Source: an uncultured Desulfovibrio sp. (GTDB taxonomy: Bacteria; Desulfobacterota; Desulfovibrionia; Desulfovibrionales; Desulfovibrionaceae). From it: a stretch of 64,000 nucleotides of DNA. Below the pieces are notes generated by a model, which saw nothing but the letters and a program-made list of their open reading frames with translations, ran no database searches and was not told the DNA's origin. Numbering within the stretch: the stretch's first letter is position 1; each line of letters starts with the position of its first letter. The stretch covers positions 1 to 64,000 of the forward strand of contig CAKTDV010000007.1 in the NCBI GenBank assembly GCA_934546745.1, written 5' to 3'. The translations under genes and the position numbers were made by a program. Of this stretch, positions 59,792-64,000 are shown one piece after another.

Positions 59792-60277
59792 TCAGCGGTT
59801 GTCGGGATCCGGGATCAGTTCCTCGGAAGTCATGGGAGCGGCCGCGGCGGGAGCGGCGGTCTGGCCGGGCACCCGCGCCGCGGAAGATGCGGCGGTTTCA
59901 ACGGCGGGGATACTCCTCGTTTCCTCTCTGGATGCCCTGGCTTTCAGGAGCGCTTCTTTCTTCTCCTGGGAGGCAAGGGTCTTCTGCGCCTTGAGCAGTT
60001 CCTTTTCAAGGCTGCGGACACGCCACTTACAGGTCATGAGGCGCGTGGACATGGAGACCTTGTTCCACCAGAAGAAGCAGGTCGCCAGCACAGCACCCAC
60101 TACAAAGGCGCTTGCCACCACGAAATAGAGCGGCAGCGCTATGGATGCCATGGGCGGAATGAAGAAGAGGTGAAGCGTAAGCACCATCTCCTGGGAAAGG
60201 GGTTGCTGGTTCTGGAAGAAGAATACCAGTGCCAGGAAGATGAGAAGAACCATCAGAAGCACTTTGATGTAGCGCAT
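59792..60277 (-). CDS. LapA-domain (DUF1049) membrane protein
   Basis: A 161-residue protein with two membrane helices: VLLMVLLIFLALVFFFQNQQ and SIALPLYFVVASAFVVGAVL. A cytoplasmic coiled coil follows (VRSLEKELLKAQKTLASQEK), then a Pro/Ala-rich end. The VFFFQNQQPLSQEMVLTLHL segment is the DUF1049/LapA signature. It lies 15 bases after the HIT gene. Confidence 0.85.
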   Translation of the reverse strand: MRYIKVLLMVLLIFLALVFFFQNQQPLSQEMVLTLHLFFIPPMASIALPLYFVVASAFVVGAVLATCFFWWNKVSMSTRLMTCKWRVRSLEKELLKAQKTLASQEKKEALLKARASREETRSIPAVETAASSAARVPGQTAAPAAAAPMTSEELIPDPDNR

Positions 60278-60292
60278 ATGAACCTCCTCGCG

Positions 60293-60796
60293 CTAGGAAT
60301 GGGCGTTGTGCCTGAAAGCCTCGCGAAACAACGGGATGAGCGCGTCGTAGGTCTCCAGCAGGTGCTGGGGGATGGTGCGAACCTCATCAAGAACCGCCAT
60401 AAAGGAGGAATCGCCGTTCCAGCGCGGGACGAGATGAAAGTGCAGATGCTCCCTGATGCCCGCGCCCGCGGCCTGGCCCTGATTGAGGCCGGCGTTGACG
60501 CCCTCGCAATGAAAGTGCCCTTGCAGGATGGGCATGCAGGCCTGCATGATGTCCATGACCTCATGCGCTTCTTCCCGCGTCAGATCGGCCAGCGCCATGA
60601 CATGCCTGTAGGGGCAGATGAGGAGATGGCCGTTGGCGTAGGGAAATTTGTTCATGACAACGAACGCGTGGGTTCCCCTGTACAGAATGAGACGTTCCCT
60701 GTCTTCCTGTTGTCCCTCGGGAAGGCAGAAAACGCAGCTGTCCGGCTTGGGGCCCAAAATATACTGGATGCGCCACGGCGCCCAGAGTTGTTTCAT
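60293..60796 (-). CDS. HIT-family hydrolase
   Basis: A 167-residue protein. Zinc-type DSCVFCLPEGQQEDRERLIL, FVVMNKFPYANGHLLICPYR and the triad region GIREHLHFHLVPRWNGDSSF (H-x-H-x-H) are typical of HIT nucleotide hydrolases/transferases, close to the AP4A phosphorylase-like group. Its start MKQLWAPWRIQYI recalls that of the rRNA methyltransferase only in the leader and first bases. Confidence 0.88.
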   Translation of the reverse strand: MKQLWAPWRIQYILGPKPDSCVFCLPEGQQEDRERLILYRGTHAFVVMNKFPYANGHLLICPYRHVMALADLTREEAHEVMDIMQACMPILQGHFHCEGVNAGLNQGQAAGAGIREHLHFHLVPRWNGDSSFMAVLDEVRTIPQHLLETYDALIPLFREAFRHNAHS

Positions 60797-60797
60797 C

Positions 60798-60879
60798 AAA
60801 ACTTCCTTTGCTGTCTGAAGCCTTCCCCCCTCAGGGGGAAGGCTGTGCGTGGCACGGCGGTAACGCCGGTGAAATCCTT
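60798..60879 (-). repeat. Repeated leader element, copy B
   Basis: Immediately upstream of the HIT ATG and collinear with copy A (54884-54961): CACCGGCGTTACCGCCGTG, a GGGGGAAGG palindrome (60821-60842), TTCAGACA and AAAGGAAGTTTT next to the start. The remainder of the 250-bp gap to glpC contains GC-rich hairpins but no gene. Confidence 0.7.
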
Positions 60880-61047
60880 TTTTTGTAGCTTCTCCCTGAC
60901 CATACACGGGTTCAAAAATGAGAGCAAGGGCGGAAAGGGCGTTGGGGAGAGCCGGTGATGGAAGGGAGGGAATCCTCTTCGGGGTTTCTCCCCGCGCGGC
61001 GGCTCTCCGCGCGTTTCCCGGGCATGCCGTTTTGAGATGTCTCCGTT

Positions 61048-62262
61048 TCAAGTCCGCGGCGTTTTTTCCAGCGCGCGCCGCAGCAGCGTGACCGGGTGGA
61101 GGCTCGGCCTGTGCGCGCCGTGTTCCAGCTGAAGGCGGCAGGTGCCACATTCCGAACAGGAGAGGCGCGCGCCGCTGCGCCGAACCCTGTCAAAGAGGGG
61201 CGCGCCCACGTCCATGCCAATGGCGTATTTCTCCTTTTTGAAACCGTAGCTGCCGGAAATGCCGCAGCAGCCCGCGTCGGCGTTTTCAATACGGATGCCG
61301 GGAAGTTGCCGCAGCAGTTCATAGCCGGGCAGGCCCCCTCCCTGGGCTCGCAGATGGCAGGGCGCATGGTAGACGGCGTGTTCGGCGAAGTCGTTTTCGC
61401 GGGTAAGCGGCAGTTCGCCGCGTTCGACGCAATCCAGCAGAAATGCCTGGGCGTCGAGGACGCGCGGCATCCTGCCGGCATCCCCGACGAGATCCGGGAA
61501 AAATTCCGGCACGTCCCGATTGAGCATGAGCACGCAGCTGGGACAGGAGGAAAGGATCGGAATCTTTTGGTCATGCAGGCGCCGCAGGGCGCGCAGATTG
61601 CGTTTGGCTGCGGCTCTGGCGTCGTTTTCGAATCCGTTGGCGATCATGGGCAGGCCGCAACAGGAAAACTCACGTGGAATGACGGCTTCGTAACCCGCGC
61701 GATTGAGCGCCCAGACAAGGTCAAAACCGGTGCGCGGATCATAGAGGTCAATGAAGCATCCGGGGAAAAGCGCCACCTTGCGGGGCAACAGACCCTGATA
61801 GGTTCTGGCCAGCTGTTCACGGAAGGGCGCGGGAGCGAAGGCGGGCATGGGCGCGTTGGCCGAGATGCCGAGCCTGTCCAGGAGTCCGCGCGTCAGCGGG
61901 TTGAGCATGCCGGAGTTCTTGAGGCGGGCGGGCAGCGGGCGCAACAGTTTTGCCAGCAGCGCGCCGTGCGCCAGCACCCAGTCCCGCAGGGCGGGCCTGT
62001 GGGCGCGGCACTGGGCGGCGCGGGCCATCATGTTGAGGGTGGACACCGGCACGCCGTGCGGGCAGGAGATGTCGCAATTCTTGCAGTTGGAGCAATAGTG
62101 CAGCGACGGTTCCTCGGCGAGGCCCAGCAGGCGGAAGCGCTCGTAGGCCGGGCCTGTGAGACGCGGGCCGAGATAGTCGGGCGTTGCTTTGGCGACGGGG
62201 CAGGCAATCACGCAGGCCGTGCAGGCGATACAGGCGTCCGGCGTGGGGTGATGTGTTGTCAT
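61048..62262 (-). CDS. glpC: Anaerobic glycerol-3-phosphate dehydrogenase subunit C
   Basis: A 404-residue iron-sulfur protein with two ferredoxin-type clusters, DACIACTACVIACPVAKA and HYCSNCKNCDISCPHGVP, and two CCG domains (REFSCCGLPMIANGFENDA, ADAGCCGISGSYGFKKEKYA). It takes electrons from GlpA/GlpB to the membrane quinone pool. ATG 62262 overlaps the end of glpB by four bases. Confidence 0.92.
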   Translation of the reverse strand: MTTHHPTPDACIACTACVIACPVAKATPDYLGPRLTGPAYERFRLLGLAEEPSLHYCSNCKNCDISCPHGVPVSTLNMMARAAQCRAHRPALRDWVLAHGALLAKLLRPLPARLKNSGMLNPLTRGLLDRLGISANAPMPAFAPAPFREQLARTYQGLLPRKVALFPGCFIDLYDPRTGFDLVWALNRAGYEAVIPREFSCCGLPMIANGFENDARAAAKRNLRALRRLHDQKIPILSSCPSCVLMLNRDVPEFFPDLVGDAGRMPRVLDAQAFLLDCVERGELPLTRENDFAEHAVYHAPCHLRAQGGGLPGYELLRQLPGIRIENADAGCCGISGSYGFKKEKYAIGMDVGAPLFDRVRRSGARLSCSECGTCRLQLEHGAHRPSLHPVTLLRRALEKTPRT

Positions 62263-63551
62263 GACGAAGCTCCCTGACAGCGGGCGCATGCGGATTGGGC
62301 CGCGCGCCACGCGGTGGCGACGGCGACGCCGTTGCCGCTTTTTTCCGAAGCGAAATCATAGCCGCCCACGGAACGGCCCGCGAAAAAGACATTGTCCAGC
62401 GCGGGCGTGCCGTTGGCGTTCAGGGGCGACATGGCGCTGTTGACCATGACGCCGGCGGCGGCAAAGGCGTGGTTGCCAAAAATATCCCCATCGGACCAGT
62501 CTTCCGGGCGTGTGGGCAGCGGGGAGCCGTCCGACTGGAGCACGGGCAGCCCGAACACGGCTTCCCGGGCCTCTCCGGGCGAGGAAAGGAAGCCGCCGCC
62601 CAGAAAACCGCCCGTGGCCATGATGAAGGCTCTGGCGGCAAAGCGCCGCTGGCCGCAGGCTGTTTCCGCCACAAGCGCGGCGCAGTGCCCGCCGGTGGCG
62701 TCCGCGCCCGTAACCCTGGCGTTTTCCACCACGTCCACATCGCGCGTCCGCAGTTCTTCCTTCAGGGCCGCGTACAGGCGCAGGCCGCCGGTGCCCGGCG
62801 GCAGCGCGGGCATTTCCACCAGCGGTACGGGAACAGCGGCGGAAATGGCCTGCCATACCGCGTCGCTGAGGCCGCAGATGGGAGGCAGGAGGACTACGTC
62901 CGCGGGCATGGTGCGAAGGATTTTGCGCAGACCGGCTGTCAGCCAGGAGAAGCCTTCCGGCGTTTCGACATGGCGGGCGATATCCAGCGGCGAAAGGTTG
63001 CGGTGCGCTCCGGGAATGGGATTTTCCAGATGGGCCTCATGCCATGCCGCGATACCGGCAAGGTGGGGATAGCGGCGCAGCTGCGCCGTTACCAGCGCGG
63101 GGTGACTGTCCTTGAGGCCGTGGACGCCGGCAATCAGCACTGATCGGGCCCGATCCAGCAGTTCCCCCCGGCAGGAGGGCAGCGTCAGGAAAGTGGGCTT
63201 GAGCGTGCCGAGGATGGTCGGTATCCGCCGATTTCCCGCCGCCGCTTCCAGCGGCGCGCCATGACGCGCGCAGATATCGCGCAGCGCCGCCAGCGCCTGT
63301 TGCAGGCCTTCCCGCCCGATAAGACGGTACGGATGCCGTTCCGGCAGGGCGTCCAGGGCGTCCAGCGGAGAACCCTCCACGGCTTGGCCGTTGACATAGC
63401 CGAGAACGTCCACGCAGCCGCTGCCGATGCCCAGCGAGCCGCCGCCCCGGGAAAGTAGGGTGACGCGTCTGCCCTGGGAGGCGGCGGCGATGGCGGCCAT
63501 GAGTCCGGCCATGCCGGCTCCTGTGACGAGAATGTCAGTTGTTCCGCTCAC
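62259..63551 (-). CDS. glpB: Anaerobic glycerol-3-phosphate dehydrogenase subunit B
   Basis: GTG 63551 with GGAG before it gives 430 residues, near the 419 of E. coli GlpB. The FAD-binding motif DILVTGAGMAGLMAAIAAAS is at the start, and FFAGRSVGGYDFASEKSGNG near the end matches the GlpB family. It is a flavin subunit of the anaerobic complex. It overlaps the end of glpA by 17 bases. Confidence 0.92.
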   Translation of the reverse strand: MSGTTDILVTGAGMAGLMAAIAAASQGRRVTLLSRGGGSLGIGSGCVDVLGYVNGQAVEGSPLDALDALPERHPYRLIGREGLQQALAALRDICARHGAPLEAAAGNRRIPTILGTLKPTFLTLPSCRGELLDRARSVLIAGVHGLKDSHPALVTAQLRRYPHLAGIAAWHEAHLENPIPGAHRNLSPLDIARHVETPEGFSWLTAGLRKILRTMPADVVLLPPICGLSDAVWQAISAAVPVPLVEMPALPPGTGGLRLYAALKEELRTRDVDVVENARVTGADATGGHCAALVAETACGQRRFAARAFIMATGGFLGGGFLSSPGEAREAVFGLPVLQSDGSPLPTRPEDWSDGDIFGNHAFAAAGVMVNSAMSPLNANGTPALDNVFFAGRSVGGYDFASEKSGNGVAVATAWRAAQSACARCQGASS

Positions 63552-64000
63552 GGCAGGCTCCGTCGAGGTTGAGCGTGGCAAGATAGACGGCGCGGTTCAG
63601 CTCGCTTTCCTTGAGCTGCGTATCCCACAGGACGGGACGCAGGCCGCGCCAGCGCTCCTGAAGGAAGGCCCGCAGGTCGCGCACAGGGGAGAGGGCAAAG
63701 CGGACGTGGCGTTCCGCCAGGGCCGCCGCGGCCCGCAGGGAGCAGAACGAGCCCTGACAGGTCCCCATGCCCAGACGCGTGCGCAGGCGCACGTCATGCA
63801 GGGAGTGCGTCGCCGGGTCCTGGGCCACGTATTCGATTTCCGCCGCCGTCACCATTTCGCATTCGCACAGTATGCCGTTGCCGGTCTCTCGCGCGGCGTT
63901 GTTGACCACATCGCCAAAGGCGTCGCCCAGGCGATCGGCAACAAGACGGACGCCGTGCGCGGGAAACGCGCGCGCGGCCCGGGCCAGCGTTTCAGGGGCA
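63535..64000 (-). CDS. glpA: Anaerobic glycerol-3-phosphate dehydrogenase subunit A, C-terminal part
   Basis: The frame is open to the window edge; only about 154 C-terminal residues are visible. The BFD-like [2Fe-2S] domain reads GILCECEMVTAAEIEYVAQD and RLRTRLGMGTCQGSFCSLRA, the Cys arrangement found at the end of GlpA. The N-terminal FAD domain lies outside. GlpA oxidises glycerol 3-phosphate to dihydroxyacetone phosphate, which the tpiA product can use. Confidence 0.9.
   Translation of the reverse strand, partial: APETLARAARAFPAHGVRLVADRLGDAFGDVVNNAARETGNGILCECEMVTAAEIEYVAQDPATHSLHDVRLRTRLGMGTCQGSFCSLRAAAALAERHVRFALSPVRDLRAFLQERWRGLRPVLWDTQLKESELNRAVYLATLNLDGACRERNN

Noticed and set aside
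1..64000. tRNA and rRNA genes, CRISPR arrays, complete insertion sequences
   Set aside because: I looked for conserved tRNA arms, rRNA blocks, spaced repeats and transposase motifs and saw none that I could support by eye.

Overview
The window is high-GC DNA from a bacterium that looks like a member of the Desulfovibrionaceae. This is inferred from gene content: hypD/hypE, glpABC, mutS, a class V aminotransferase next to argC, and a DUF1844 protein. No rRNA marker is present. It has two halves: mobile DNA (about 1-32.2 kb) and chromosomal housekeeping DNA (about 32.2-64 kb).

Mobile half. The left edge (1-2 kb, minus strand) carries a plasmid/ICE-like block: a winged-helix replication-type protein, a small hypothetical protein, the last 42 residues of a C5 cytosine methyltransferase, and the start of a DotH/IcmK type IV secretion protein. 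A possible antisense RNA unit lies upstream of the replication-type gene. From about 2.2 to 32.2 kb lies a siphovirus-like prophage in decay. A broken toxin-antitoxin cluster (2.4-3.4 kb) is followed by an antirepressor with a long structured leader, a BRO-N antirepressor, and a cargo region with zinc-ribbon, membrane-anchored, GNAT and ASCH proteins. One long plus-strand virion operon (8.7-28.3 kb) follows: connector, portal, protease-capsid fusion, decoration protein, endolysin, holin, membrane protein, head-tail completion, tail tube, GT tail chaperones with a canonical -1 slip site, tape measure, and tail fibre genes. On the right come a second, intact HigBA module, a 26-residue hydrophobic peptide, a second copy of the antirepressor with its leader, a broken S24 repressor, an excisionase-like protein and the C-terminal stub of a tyrosine integrase. 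I found no terminase, intact repressor or intact integrase, so the prophage looks domesticated or defective within this window.

The most unusual signal is in the two antirepressor leaders (3457-3757 and 29517-29754). They share a promoter, and in each the predicted 5' end of the transcript is complementary to a distal segment next to an expression-limiting hairpin. On the left that hairpin reaches the Shine-Dalgarno; on the right it is an intrinsic terminator. The pairing arms differ in sequence between the copies but pairing is kept.

Housekeeping half. The minus strand carries a DnaJ-like/YkgJ pair, then an overlapping cluster of an acyltransferase, rarA, rsmE and a 568-residue conserved protein. 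The plus strand carries a GAF protein, mreB-like, inositol monophosphatase, rimI, tpiA, secG, an Smr protein, two envelope proteins and an iron/corrinoid ABC importer. The minus strand then carries hypE, hypD, argC, DUF1844, an aminotransferase, an rRNA methyltransferase, an AsmA-like protein, DUF1992, mutS, a LapA-like protein, a HIT protein, and glpC/glpB/glpA, the last cut by the window end. A repeated leader of about 80 bp precedes both the rRNA methyltransferase and HIT genes, and related small palindromes sit in other gaps.
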